This document shows, piece after piece, positions 43,975 through 58,659 of a stretch of DNA of 64,000 nucleotides. The position numbers and the translations under genes are program-made. This stretch comes from Monodelphis domestica. Lineage: Eukaryota; Chordata; Mammalia; Didelphimorphia; Didelphidae. The notes under the pieces were generated by a model, which was given only the letters and a program-made list of their open reading frames with translations, ran no database searches and was not told the origin of the DNA. The stretch lies in NCBI RefSeq assembly GCF_027887165.1, contig NC_077227.1, positions 444,100,395 through 444,164,394 on the forward strand, written 5' to 3'. The number at the start of each line of letters is the position of its first letter. Positions within the stretch are counted from its first letter, which is position 1.

Positions 43975-44158
43975 GTGCAGTGAACATTCAATTTGGAGTC
44001 AGAAAACCTAGATTCTATTCCCAGCTCGGTTACTTATTAGCTTTATTATGGCCTAGTTATTTCTCTGCTTTGGACCTCAAATCTTCCCATCTATAAAAGG
44101 AGAGGAAGAAGAGGGTGCTGAGTTGGAACTAAATGATTTCTGGAATCTCTTTTAGTCC
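43975..44158 (+). repeat. MIR SINE
   Basis: 'Atttggagtcagaaaaccta', 'agctcggttacttattagct' and 'gctgagttggaactaaatga' in MIR order, antisense to N4BP1. Confidence 0.75.
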
Positions 44159-44480
44159 CTAATTGGATTAACCTGAGCTTTCTTGCTTTTCAACCCCCCT
44201 TATGATCAAAAGGTCACAACATAGCTGGCTGGGGTAAGGAATGTAATCTACACCTGTGAAGTCCTACAGGAAATACTAACTTGTGACCTTGACCTTGTTT
44301 GCCCTTTCTTCTAGCCACTGACCTAGTTGACCCACAGACATATTTCCAATTGCCTAAGTGGTTGGGATATCTTTTTCTCTGAGAGAAAATCCAAGTAGCA
44401 CAAGTATCAAATTGGTCCATTCTTCTAAAGAGGAGAGCTTACCCTTCTGCTCTGGGCTTCTTGAATTAAAAGTCATCATA

Positions 44481-44662
44481 GGGGACATCTAGGTGATACA
44501 GTGGATAGATCACCAGGCTTAGAGTTGGGAGGACCTGGGTTCAAATCCTGAACTCAAAGACACTTCCTACTTGTGTGACCCTGGATAAGTCATTTAACCC
44601 TGTTTGATCTGCCTGTCTCAGAATTGTTTCTCAGACCAAAAATATGGGTTTAAAAAAAAGTT
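44481..44662 (+). repeat. Marsupial tRNA-derived SINE
   Basis: 'Ggggacatctaggtgataca', 'gagttgggaggacctgggtt', 'cttcctacttgtgtgaccct' and a 'atgggtttaaaaaaaag' end. Confidence 0.88.
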
Positions 44663-44754
44663 ATGTGGGAACCCTCAAATGCTCTTTAAAATTCCACAGA
44701 GAAGTTGCATTTTCATTTCTGTTCAAAGGAGATCTTCTGTGGGGAAAAAAACAA

Positions 44755-44930
44755 GAAGACTACTGGACTGGAAATTCAGAGACCCCAAGTTCTAGTCGAG
44801 AGTGCTTATTAGCTAGGAAATCTCAGACAAACTTGACCTTGGGTTTCTTCATTTTTCAAGTGACAATAATAGTTTCTGCCCTACCTGCCTGATGGGGGGA
44901 GGATCTATAATAAACAAGTGAGGTAATCGC
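44755..44930 (+). repeat. MIR SINE
   Basis: 'Ctggactggaaattcagaga', 'gggtttcttcatttttcaag', 'gtgacaataatagtttctgc' in MIR order. Confidence 0.7.
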
Positions 44931-46477
44931 CATGTAAAATCCACTCTGAAACAGTATTAGACACACCAGGCAAACCCCAAATGGCATTTTTTCTGCAACA
45001 CACTGGGATCAGCTTAGATATATATACCCTGAGAAACACTGGTACTTCCAGAAAAAGTCTAACAGTTTTTTAATCAAAATTGAATACATGCTTTAACAAC
45101 AGATAAACGATTTGGCTCAATAAGTATTTATTGAGCATATACTAGCATACTGAGAAGAGGTACACGTAGGAGGAGGCTGGGAAAAGGCAGTTTCTTCATC
45201 TTCTATCTGGCTAATTGGAGCCTTAATTTAGATTTTAAGTTAGAAAGGACTGTGAACCTTTCTTGACAATCTCTTACTACTTAACCATATACATTCTGGT
45301 TCTAAAAGAGTAAAACAGTACTTTGTACTTATCGGTTTCTACGTGAAATTTCTTTTTGAAGACACTGTGATATATTCTTAAGTCCTCTACTAAGGAAACT
45401 GGAAAATGATAGGTTCATTTCTCTTACAGCACAGAGAGCAGAAACAGAACTTGTCAAAAGTTGAATAGCAAGTCATGAACTGAGCCAAAACAACACTTTA
45501 CCCCATTATCTAGCTCTTTGGCTATGCTGGTCCCCCCACCCCAACCCCCACCACTGGGTTTCATAGTATACTGAAGCACTGAGCATAGTTCTTGACACAT
45601 AGGAATTACATAAATACGTATGCCCTCCCCTCACCCCACAACCCCCCCCACATTAGTAAAAACGCAGTTGTCTCCCTGCCAAGATCACTGTTAACCCTTT
45701 TAGTAATCTGGATTTTTCTTGAGCACTTATACAGTCATTGAAAAGATGGGGGAAATGCTGAATCACGAAGAACCTGTGTTTCTGCCCATGTTGCACAACT
45801 GTTGCTATCAAGCCCCAGTTCTGGGATGACTGATGCCTTTTAATAACCATTCACCTATTTACAAGTTTGGCTGGAGGGGCTGCTGAGGTCATATAAGAGC
45901 AGCAAGTACATCTGATCTTTGCCTAAATATTTAGTTTTCTTAAAGACTCAGGCAGGGACTAGACTAGACTAGCCTTGGTTTCAATCTAGTCTCCTCTTTC
46001 CCAGATGACAATAGCCAAACATGCTGAAAATCAAGAGCTAATTCTATGTGATGATTCCTGTTGGAATCCTCAAATATAAGACATGATAGAAGGAAATGTC
46101 CTCTGTCAGGGCAGATTTATAATCACCTGTAAAACCACAGATGCTAAGATCAGAGAGACCCAGTAAGAAGCACAGCTAGTGGAAACTGCCCCACAGAGAT
46201 CTACCCAGATTGACCGCATAAAATCAGATTAATTTTCCAACCTCAAGTGCCTAATTGTCCCATAGGGAAATGGCCCCTAATATAAGGCTTTCTACTTGCT
46301 TCTGGGTCTGGGGGCATTACAAACAAGCTATAAAAGATAAACCCTGAGTTTCTCAGGCAAATAATCTTGTGTACAACACAAAGCCCATCAAATGCCCAGA
46401 ACTACCTTAGCGAAGGCTTTCATTTGTAAAGAGTTTGGGGAAATAGTGAAAATAACAGAAAGTAATAAGAAATAGGG

Positions 46478-46491
46478 AGAGGAGGGGGAGA

Positions 46492-46538
<47 letters not shown>
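46478..46538. repeat. (GA)n microsatellite
   Basis: A near-pure GA run with G-rich left flank, giving a (TC)n tract in the N4BP1 transcript. The minus-strand frame reading Ser-Leu repeats is translated microsatellite. Confidence 0.95.
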
Positions 46539-46541
<3 letters not shown>

Positions 46542-46856
46542 TGCAAACATGGCTGCAGGAGAATAGACTACTGTAAATAGATAAACAGAACAAACAAATA
46601 AATAAATACAGGAGTACAGAAATTCCCATGTGAAGCTATTAATGCTATTTTATTGGCTTGGGTCACTTGTGATAATAATAAAAAAACCATTTTCTGGCAA
46701 AGTCTGCATATAAGACATAATCAAAAGCCCCACGTGTGGACAATGAACACCTGTTTACCACAATAAATGGGGCTTTTTGAATCAGTTTCTCCTTCATATG
46801 TCACTGCTGTCTTTAAATGCTAAGACCTTACTTCAGTCAAATGGGTTCATTGGGGA

Positions 46857-47030
46857 GGTAGCATTGTATAGTGGAAAGAGCACTGGCCTGGAATCAGGAG
46901 TTCTAGCTCTGCCACTAACCAGCTGTGAGACCTTAGACAAGTCCTTTACCCTCACTGGGGCTCACTGTGCTCCTCTGTAAAATGAGGAGGCTGGACTAAG
47001 GGAACACTAAGGTCCTTTCCAGCTCTAGCA
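46857..47030 (+). repeat. MIR SINE in N4BP1 3' UTR
   Basis: The stretch has the canonical MIR order: a 'gcattgtatagtggaaagag' head, 'ctctgccactaaccagctgtg' core, 'ctgtaaaatgagga' and a 'ggtcctttccagctcta' tail. It lies antisense to N4BP1 transcription. The core is unusually well preserved for an ancient element, which could reflect constraint in the UTR. Confidence 0.85.
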
Positions 47031-47476
47031 TTGTTAAGAAGCCCACATTCCCTTGGTCATCAAAAACCAAAAGGCAAAAGGTGCCATCTAGTGGCATTAC
47101 TTGTCCAATACTACAAAAGCCCCCAAGTCCCAAAACAGACGAACAAAAAATCCCCAAAGGGTAAAAGCATTTCTTGCTTAACTACCCCCACTCTTATTTC
47201 AAGGGGCATACTTCATGTCAGTGGACATAACATGTTCACCTCAAGAAAATATACTTTAAGAGATCATGCTTTCCTTAAGAAAGCTACTCTTTATTTTACA
47301 AAGGCTAATTATATCACATTTTGCCAACATTTTCATCTTTAAGGAAAATAGTTTAAAAAAACACATAAAAACGTTAATACACTAGAATAAGCTGCTATGA
47401 AACAGTTCTGAACAGGCAGAAAATGTAGACTTTCCTTTTACAGAAAATGTTAATATTAAGTCTGTAATAGCAGCAT

Positions 47477-47480
47477 CATT

Positions 47481-47511
<31 letters not shown>

Positions 47512-47566
47512 GTGTGTGTGTATATATATATAAATATATATACATACTTATACATATATATATAGC
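47477..47566. repeat. (TA)n/(TG)n microsatellite in proximal N4BP1 3' UTR
   Basis: Interrupted TA dinucleotides with a TGTGTGTG core about 170-260 nt downstream of the stop codon. On the transcript this is an AU-rich, self-complementary tract. It accounts for the Tyr/Ile-rich reading frame on the minus strand. Confidence 0.95.
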
Positions 47567-47734
47567 CAGTTTTGAAAACATCTTTTATACACAAAACATT
47601 TGATTCTGTTTTGTTCAAATAGGATTTATATTGGCAAATTGATTTCTTCACATTTTTTCAATTCCCAACATGTGCAGATGCTACGTGAAGTTTTAATCGA
47701 TCAGCTGTGGTTAACAAACTTCCCCACTGTACCC

Positions 47735-48092
47735 TTAATCCAATATCATGGCTGACAGTGCATTCAGGTCTCTCATATACGGATGTGCTGTCAGGATCTG
47801 ATCAATTTTCATTCTTTGTTCTGACTCTGGGAATATCTTCAGGAGGGCTTCCCTCAGCTGTTTGGTTTCTGCTGGGGATCTCTGTGGTGGAATTGTCAAG
47901 CTTGGTTGAATATTGGCTAGATTTTGTAGGATCGGGAGGTTGGGCTGCTGGGCAATCCAGTTGCTTGGAAGAACTCCCTGAATCGGGGGTGTGGGTTGTC
48001 GGCTGGTGCTGGATGCCTTGGTGTTGGGGACCCTGAAGGCAGTTTCATGTAGTCCTCCACTTGGCAGAGTTCCCGGCGGAGGTGGAAAATCC
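47735..48092 (-). CDS. N4BP1: N4BP1 terminal coding exon with stop codon
   Basis: A minus-strand acceptor (ttccatttgtag) is followed by one base finishing a Gly codon, then 118 codons and TAA (47737-47735). The first part is a poorly conserved Pro/Gln-rich linker (a [18 protein letters not shown] stretch, then [20 protein letters not shown]). The last ~47 residues are the conserved tail, including [20 protein letters not shown] and ending [10 protein letters not shown]. Family knowledge places a small helical CUE-like/CoCUN domain here that binds ubiquitin or NEDD8. Across the five exons the window codes for 266 contiguous residues; human N4BP1 is about 900 residues, so roughly the C-terminal third is present. 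An out-of-frame 72-codon frame on the same strand (48135-47917) is a shadow of this exon. Confidence 0.96.
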
Positions 48093-51238
<3,146 letters not shown>

Positions 51239-51346
51239 CTTTTTTTAATAATTTCTCTCCAAGATACTGATTCAGTCACAAATTCTCTGAAGTTATCATT
51301 GGTTACAATTATGCCACCAGTTTTGTCAGCTAGGTGCAACAGAAAC
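51239..51346 (-). CDS. N4BP1: N4BP1 coding exon (NYN domain, TNDNFRE motif)
   Basis: A minus-strand acceptor (gttatcatag) opens this 108-nt exon and a gtaata donor closes it. Phase is one base, 35 codons, two bases, matching both neighbours. The translation starts [20 protein letters not shown] and continues to a VSWREIIKK end. The Asp in TND is equivalent to the last catalytic acidic residue of the NYN/Zc3h12a-type nucleases (family knowledge), so the acidic residues visible in this window are intact. Seven consecutive A residues precede the splice donor on the sense strand, a slippage-prone run, but the frame is undamaged. Confidence 0.96.
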
Positions 51347-52254
51347 CTATGATAACATGAGAGGTGTTAAAATGTACAGCTTTGCCCTACTTAAAAAAAC
51401 AAAAACTCATGAAACGTACATTTGTAGTAATTATTCATTTTTCAACAAGGATTCACCAAGCAAAGGAAAACATCCAAATACATTTAAGAATCAGAAAACA
51501 GATTATTAAATACCTGAGCAATCAGAAATGCACTTATAAATGCAGAGGGAGACTATAAAGCAACAAGAATGACCTGGAGATGCCATCCCCAAAGATCACT
51601 CTCCTCCTTTTGGAGCCATAGGTCACAGGAAATTGATGGAAAAATCATCTGTACACTTCTTCAGGAACACAATTATTATTTAAAACAAGGTACATCTGTA
51701 TCATCATCAGATGAAATAGGAAAAACTACATTAGAAAGGAAAGATGTATTTGCAGAAGTGGGAGGTCAGGTGAATTTAATATACTGTGTGACTTATTGCT
51801 TGGTAGCATTAGGTGGCAAATCCCAAGTGGCTTAGTTTTACATTAGTTATTTGTTGCTATCATAATGGCAGCCATTTATGTCTGAGAATTTTTTTTTAAG
51901 TCTGAAAAGTCCGAATAGTTTAAGCCTTCATCCATTAATTCACATTTCTGCTCTCAGTTCTCTATACCTAGGACACTAGGCCTAATCTCTCTATTTAGCT
52001 ATACATTCAAGATAAAAGACGATTTGGAAGGGTAAGAATTAAACATTAATGCTATCAAATATCTCATTCCTGGGAATTTAGAAAGACTTAAACTCTGTAA
52101 GTAAGAGTTAAGCTAAGGGTAATGGGAAAAGAAATAAGGTTTTAATTCCTTCTATGATCAATTATGGGTTGTAAAGTGATTTTCAGATAGCAATAAGGTT
52201 AATTCTTTTTATATACACAGAATGCCTGTACTGCTTTAAGACTTCTGTATAAAG

Positions 52255-52457
52255 GGGGCAGCTGGGTAGCTCAGTGGATTGAGAGCTAGGCCTAGAGATG
52301 GGAGGTCCTAGGTTCAAATCTGGTCTCAGACACTTCCCAGTTGTGTGACCCTGGGCAAGTCACTTGACCCCCATTGCCTAACCCTCACCACTCTTTTGCC
52401 TTGGAGCTAATACACAGTATTGACTCCAAGAGGAAGGTAAGGGCTTAAAAAAAAAAG
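52255..52457 (+). repeat. Well-preserved marsupial SINE in N4BP1 intron
   Basis: 'Gggggcagctgggtagctca', 'gagatgggaggtcctaggtt', 'gttgtgtgaccctgggcaag', 'cttggagctaatacacagta' and a poly-A tail. Target duplications 'gacttctgtataa' / 'gacgtctgtataa' flank it. It is the least diverged SINE in the window and lies antisense to the gene. Confidence 0.96.
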
Positions 52458-53139
52458 ACGTCTGTATAAGAAAATGATTAAATAAATTAAGGAATTATGA
52501 GAATTCCGGGTACAAATAATAAGGATAAAGAAAATTAATTATTTAACTCTAGTGTCATAATTAATGGTCATATTTTGGAAGTTATTTTTTACTGATTTGA
52601 ATTGTGACTAGTGAGGATATTTGCCAGGGCTGTTAATAACAGGAATAAGGCTCTGGGCCTATGTTCTACACATCAACAAGTATACTTGTTAATAGAAGAG
52701 CACTATTCTTTGAACATATAAACTCAAGCCAGTATAGGAAGGGGCATATGTATTTTAGAAATGACTCAAAATTTGGCTGTAGAGAAGGATGCCACAATGA
52801 CAGAAGATCTAATGGTTCTTTTTCAATGGTGGCATCCCATGTGCAGCCTACAAGGCATTCTGCCTTTCTTCTTGAATCCTGGATTCCTACATCTTAGGAC
52901 TAGTATGAATGAGCACTTCTTCCCTGAATCATCTCTTCTACCTACTCTGTTCCCAATCTCTTGGCCAGATCCAATCATTGCATTCCATACAACTTCCTCA
53001 AAAGGCCACTTCCTCTGTTAAGACTTCCATGATTTTAAAAGGTTGGTTTTTTTCTCTCTCTTTTGAACTTCTGAATATTATAAGAATAAAAAAATAGCAG
53101 CTTGTTTCTGGTTTTAAGGTTTACTTACTACTTTCCTCA

Positions 53140-53640
53140 ATAACTTGATTAAGGTATGTAGTACAAATATGTTATTCTTGAGGTAGAGAAACTGAGGTTT
53201 CAGAGAGCTTAAATAATGTGACTATAGTTATGCAAAAAAGAGGTTGAGAATCCAACTTGTGTTTGTTTTTTTTTTTCATTTTTCCATACTGCATCTCTTA
53301 TAGTAATAGTACTTACCATATTCTATCCTGCTAATATTATGATGTGTTTTGTGTCCCACTAATAGACTATAAGCTCCCTGAGAACCAAGAATGTATCTTA
53401 TACAAAATTCAGACTTTGAGGGGTCCTTAGAGCATGGGTCCAACACCCTTGTTTTACAAATAAGTAAAATAAGGCAGAGAGCAAGTACATGACTACTCTA
53501 GTGCCTCACAGTGAATTAAGTGATTGAGGTGGGACATGAAGCCAGGTCCTACTGACTTCTTGTCTAGTGCATCTATAACACAGAGAGTGTTTTGGAACAA
53601 GGTATTCAGTGAATGTTTGTCCAATGAATGAATGTGAGTG
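53140..53640. repeat. L2/MIR relics in intron
   Basis: 53140-53270 has an antisense MIR trace ('tagagaaactgaggtttcag'). 53330-53400 and 53600-53640 are pieces of an L2 tail ('agactataagctccctgaga', 'caatgaatgaatg') separated by a CR1/MIR-like relic. Confidence 0.55.
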
Positions 53641-54226
53641 CTAGGGAGAATGTCTGTCTCCCATGTCATGTGCAAACCTATATGGTTCCAGGTTCTTGTT
53701 CTAAGTACCTCTTGACTGACTATGCTATCATCAACTGTGTTTTATAGACTAGGCTTAGGCTACATTAGAAGGATTAGTGATTTATTGCAGTGGGAACATT
53801 TGAGCAAATCTAGTTTTTATGGTGGATGGGCCCAGAGCTTGGAATAACAACATTGTAAGGTACTATTTTCTAATTACCCCAGCAATATAAGGACAAAGTG
53901 ACTGATCAAAACACCATGCTAGAGAGCAGCATTATGTGTATTATCAAACAAGTTGTTAAAATAAAATAAACTGTTTTGTAATAGCTTTTATAAATATTAG
54001 TCTCACTTAATATCAATCTGTGCTTCTACAGCTTTGAACTCGCATCCCTGTTGTACAAGTTTTTTTAATACCTTAATGAGATGGAAAAGAGATAAGCTTT
54101 CTCTTTGATTTAGTCTTTTATTCCAAAGACATGCAAACATGCAACTTCATGATTATAAATGATATTTTAGTGTCATGTTGGCTTTGGTCTAGTCCTTTGA
54201 AGGGTGAGCTCAGAAAAAAAAATGGT

Positions 54227-54240
54227 CCCCCCCCCCCCCC
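54227..54240. repeat. C14 homopolymer in N4BP1 intron
   Basis: Fourteen consecutive C on the plus strand, hence G14 in the nascent N4BP1 transcript, starting 85 nt past a 5' splice site. Confidence 0.98.
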
Positions 54241-54324
54241 AATGAAACTGTGTTAGCTGCTGCTTCTCAGGTGAGTTCTTCAGCACTCCATCCCAACAAC
54301 ATAAAGGAAAACCACTTTTCATAC

Positions 54325-54421
54325 CTGTCATCATGAGAAGCAATTCTTGCTCCAAAGACCATTCGGGCTGGGGTTAAAGATAATATTCCAAGGTCCTGGA
54401 GCTGGGTCAAGAAATGCTGCT
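54325..54421 (-). CDS. N4BP1: N4BP1 coding exon (NYN domain, catalytic Asp-Asp pair)
   Basis: This 97-nt exon has a minus-strand acceptor (catgaacag) and a donor (gtatga). Two bases complete the Glu codon left open by the exon at 57396-57526, 31 codons follow, and two bases of an Arg codon remain. It encodes a segment with [20 protein letters not shown] followed by Asp-Asp. In the Regnase/NYN family the Asp-Asp-Arg-Phe motif supplies metal-binding acidic residues; here the two Asp codons are at 54332-54327 and the Arg codon spans the exon junction. It stays in frame with both neighbours. A 14-C run lies 85 bp beyond the donor in the following intron, and a 55-bp direct repeat brackets the exon (see findings). 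Confidence 0.95.
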
Positions 54422-54674
54422 CTGTTCATGGAATAAATTAAAGAGTCAGTCAGCAAAAAGGTCATCTTAGACACATATACAAGCAAGAAACTGAACAGGT
54501 TTGTTTACTAGCACAGAAAAAGCAGGGAGCCAGGGCTTTCCTAATAATATACTTAATGACAGGAAAAAAAATCCCAAGATATAACTTGTAACTCTGTACT
54601 ATATTAATTTAAAGCAATGCAAAGTCACCAATTAAGTGATATAAAACTTCATTTAAAAAAAGTATAAGAGGACA

Positions 54675-54840
54675 GTGAGGTGGCTCAGTGGACTGAAAAA
54701 TGCAAAGCTCAAATCTGGCCTCAGGAACTTCTTAGTTATTTGACCCCTGGGCAAGTCACTTAACCCCTATTGCCTAACCCTTACCTTTCTTCTGCCTTAG
54801 AACCAATAGTAGTATTGATTCTAAGACAAGGTAAAAAACT
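54675..54840 (+). repeat. Marsupial tRNA-derived SINE
   Basis: 'Ggacagtgaggtggctcagt', 'gcccctattgcctaaccctt'-type text, 'cttctgccttagaaccaata'. The head is slightly deleted. Confidence 0.85.
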
Positions 54841-54884
54841 AAAAGGGATAAAATGGTTATCAGAGTAGGAAATAAGCCTAAGAA

Positions 54885-55050
54885 ATGGGAGGTAGAGTGA
54901 TAAGACAGGGTTTCTAATCAGAGCTCTGTTCCTAATGAAATCTTAGGAAAGTTACTCCTTTTTGAGCCAGAGTTTCCTGATCTGTAAATGAAGTCTTCAA
55001 CTAGATTTGTCTTTAAAGTGTCATTTAGTTTTAACTTTCTATGACTCTGT
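54885..55050 (+). repeat. MIR SINE
   Basis: 'Aatcagagctctgttcctaa', 'gccagagtttcctgatctgt' and 'gtgtcatttagttttaactt' in MIR order. Confidence 0.7.
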
Positions 55051-55126
55051 GGTTAAAAATCTAGAAAATTTGCTGTTTCTCAGGTGAATTCTTCAGCACT
55101 CCATCCCAATAACATAAAGGAAAACA

Positions 55127-56450
55127 TTCAATTGCTAAACATTTATTTAGTTCCTACTATATTCCAGGTACTGTGCTAAGCTCTAGGGATACAAAAAGAG
55201 GCAAAAGAAATGTCCCTGCCCTCAAGGATCTTATAATTCAATGGGGGAAGCAACATATAAACAAATATATACAAAGCAAGTTATATATAAGATAGATGGG
55301 AAATAACTGAAAGAGAAAAGCACTAGAATTAAGAGGGACTGGGGAAGGCTTCCTGTAGAAGGTGGGATTTTAGTTGAGACTTAAAGAAGCCAATAGTCAG
55401 AATAGAGAAAAGAGTATTTCAAGAATTAGAGATAGCTGGAGAAAATGTCTAGAATTGAAAGATGATGGGACTTATTCATGGTACTGCCACGATCCAGTGT
55501 CACTGATTCAGAGTAAAAGTAAGAAAGAAAGATGTAAGAAGACTGGAAAAGTTAGAAAGGAAGTTAGGGATGAAGGGCTTTAAATGCCAACAAGAACATT
55601 TTGTATTTATTTCAGGAAGCAATAGGTAGCTACTGGAGTTCTCTGAGTAGCAGGATGATATGGTACGGCTGATTTTTAGAAAATCACTTTGGTGGCTAAT
55701 TGGAGGATAGATTGGAGTAGAGAAAGACTTGAGGCAGGCAGAGCCATCGGCAGACTGCTGCAATATTCTAGGCATTAGATGATAAAGGTCTGATACCTGT
55801 GATGATGGTGTCAGAGGAGAAAAGGGAGTTTATTTAAGAGATGCTGCAAAGGTTAAATTGATGGGTCTCAACAACAGATTGGATGCTGAGAGTTGAGAGT
55901 GAGGAGTTAAGGATGAGACGTAGACTGAAGGTATGGGAGGACAGTGTTGTCCCCTATAGTAATAGGGAAAGTATGTGGTGGTGGTAGGAAATTAGGGATT
56001 CAAGAGAAAAGGGCAGTGTACAGTTGAACTGGTTTACTAAGAGGTCCAAATTGGGGGGAGAGGGGGGAGAGGGGAAGGGGAAACACAGGGAACCCAGTTT
56101 GGGAAAAAACTGAGGGGTCAAAAGATTGGAGGGCATGGTGTGGAGAAGATTATAGTTTTGTAAGGGAAAGTAGTGGGATGAAAAGCCAATAAATTGTGGT
56201 TGGATAAGAGGATTCCAGAATTCTTGAACATGAAGGTGGTACATTTATGGGTAATGGCAAGATCAATAACATAGCCAACTTTGTATGTGGCTGAGGTGGG
56301 GTGGAGGAATGGGTTATGGGAAATATGTTTTAGGAACTGAGTGGGTTTCAGGGAGAGTCAATATGTATGTTTAAAGTTCCCAAGTATGAGAACAGGAGTT
56401 CAAGAGTTTTTCTCTGGCAGGAAGTAAGATTTAGAGGTTTCCCCACTCCT
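55127..56450 (-). repeat. Long L2 LINE relic, same strand as N4BP1
   Basis: From 'aaacatttatttagttccta' through 'ctgccctcaaggatcttata', 'ggaaggcttcctgtagaagg', 'gaagggctttaaatgccaac' and 'aggatagattggagtagaga' to about 56450, this is the reverse complement of the L2 3' UTR and ORF2 C-terminal region. No intact frame. Confidence 0.78.
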
Positions 56451-57372
56451 GCACAAAAGGCTATATACTAAGTGGAAGATGGAGTATCTTATAATTCTGA
56501 AAGCATAATGTATAAAGATTGCTATGTTTCCTGAGGGAACTACATACAACAAAGCACAAAGACTATTGTTCCCTAAGTGTTTTAGGAAAATGAATTCTCA
56601 AAAATGAAGATATCTGAAGGATTTCTTACCTCTAAATGTGTAGGATTTTAGGAAATTAATTTCATTTCTCTCTTTTCCATCTCACCTGGGAATTACATCA
56701 AATGTTGACTCATCCTCTCTGGAAACCAAGTTGTACTAATGACCAAGTTTCACTTCCTACTAAATTTAAATGTATGTTCAATTCCTGATTTCCTTTATTA
56801 TATTTGCATATGGTCAAGGGTCAGTTTGAGTTATATATCAGGTTTTATTTATAGAGTCTTTCCCCCTATCATAGATAGTTTCCTTAAGAGATAAGCTTAA
56901 GCTTACTCAGGCATTTAATGACTTAAAATAAATTCAAACTTTTTATTTGGGTGGCTTTTAGCTGTAACGTGTTAACAAGAAGCAAACAAAATATTTTATA
57001 GTTAGCCCATAAAGCAGATGATTACTTTAAATGTTAAATACTCAGAGATCCTATCTCATTCAAAGATAGTGTAAGACCACTATTAAAAACTTTTTCCAGC
57101 CATGAAGAAAATAAACAGCTTTTTTTAATAAAACATAATCTCTTCAACTAAATTCTTTTAAAAAATCTCAGATTTATAGGATTTAAATTTTCCAGTGACA
57201 TAATTTCAGAAATTGAAGGTACACAGGAACTTGGAAAAAGTAGAAAGTTCAATATGAATGTTAAGGGACAGAGGGAAAGATGGAGGGGAGAAGGAAGGAA
57301 TTATCTTTTGGCATGTGACTCTTACCAAAAAGTAAATGCTAAACTTGGGAATTGTTTTCAGTTGGAAGTCTA

Positions 57373-57537
<165 letters not shown>

Positions 57538-58082
57538 TTAGGTGAAATTTGTCTCAGTAAAGCACGTTAGAAATTGCTAATGTGTTTTGAAATAAAACAC
57601 TTGACTTTGCAAAAGTGAATAGGGCAGATCTGAATACAACAAAAATTATGATACAAAGTTCATTATAAGATTATGCCTAAGTCTTGGTCATTCATCAGTT
57701 ATATTAGTGTTTTGCTGAAATAATTAGAAAGAAAATTGCTACTACAGTAAAAAATTCAAAGGAATGAATGTATTTTTCAAGTTCTCATTACTATAGACCT
57801 TACCACCTTATGGAGTGATACAAGGTTGGATGTAATACAAAATCATTCATGGAACTCCAATAGCTTGGGTTCCCTTCTACTTCTTTAGCTCATGTCATAT
57901 GTGAAGATATTAAAGGAATACTTCTCCCTTTACTTATACAAATCATTTCCTTCTAGTACCTAAGTTTAACTTTTACATAGTCAATCTGGATCTAGAACAT
58001 GAATTCAAACTTTCTTGTGTCCTGCCCCAACATACGACCTAACAACCAAACTACTAGTATAAGAACCGATCTATGATAAAAG

Positions 58083-58345
58083 TCACAGACCCTTCCATGA
58101 TGATGGTTGCTTTTATAATGCATATTTTGACAAAATCCCAAATGGATCCTCCTTTCCTTAGGAAAGCTGTTTTTTTTTTAATTTTATAAAAGCTAGCTGA
58201 ATTTAAAAAAGATAGCAGGTAAGGAAAATGGAAAGACAAGAAGAGGAAAATGATTGAGAATGAATTAGAAAAATGCACACTCCTGTCATAACTCTTGGGC
58301 TACCTGTGGACTCCATGGCTGACCCACTGGTTAGGAACTACTACT
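58083..58345. repeat. Unnamed dispersed repeat, copy 1
   Basis: It shares 'aaaaaagatagcaggtaagg' and 'ccactggttaggaactacta' with a second copy at 58930-59100. I cannot name the family; its end resembles other 'ggttcctaaccagtgg' repeats of mammals. Confidence 0.5.
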
Positions 58346-58659
58346 TAGTTTAAATTTTTCTCCATAAGAAAAATGTATTGACTACTCAGGAATGACTTCA
58401 TGCTTGCTTGCAGGAGCAAAAAAAAAAATTGTATATTATAATTTATGTTTACAGTTTGTTGTTTAATGTATCTCATTTCTGTCCATTTATTACTATCTAA
58501 GGCATGGTCTTAATAATTTACTTTTTAACACTTATACTTGTTAAATATTTTTGTTATATACTTGCTAAAATTAAAACAAAACACAAACCCAACTATTCCT
58601 TGATATACTCAAGGAATAACATTTTTCTCCTTAGATAATCTTGCTCCTAATAATTTCAG

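Larger units (their letters stand above)
44042..47734 (-). other. N4BP1: N4BP1 3' untranslated region (left limit uncertain)
   Basis: Sequence downstream of the N4BP1 stop is non-coding on both strands and should be the terminal-exon 3' UTR. Minus-strand AATAAA hexamers lie at 47295-47290, 46654-46649, 45132-45127 and 44047-44042. Known mammalian N4BP1 3' UTRs are several kilobases long, so the 44042 signal is the best guess for the main end, but this is inference. Repeats sit antisense inside it: a MIR at 46857-47030, a (GA)n run, a (TA)n run next to the stop, and SINE/MIR copies at 43.97-44.93 kb near its end. Confidence 0.5.
51347..54324 (-). other. N4BP1 intron
   Basis: Intron of 2,978 bp. 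It contains one well-preserved SINE at 52255-52457, L2/MIR relics at about 53140-53640, and a C14 run at 54227-54240. The remainder is AT-rich unique sequence with no coding signal. Confidence 0.8.
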
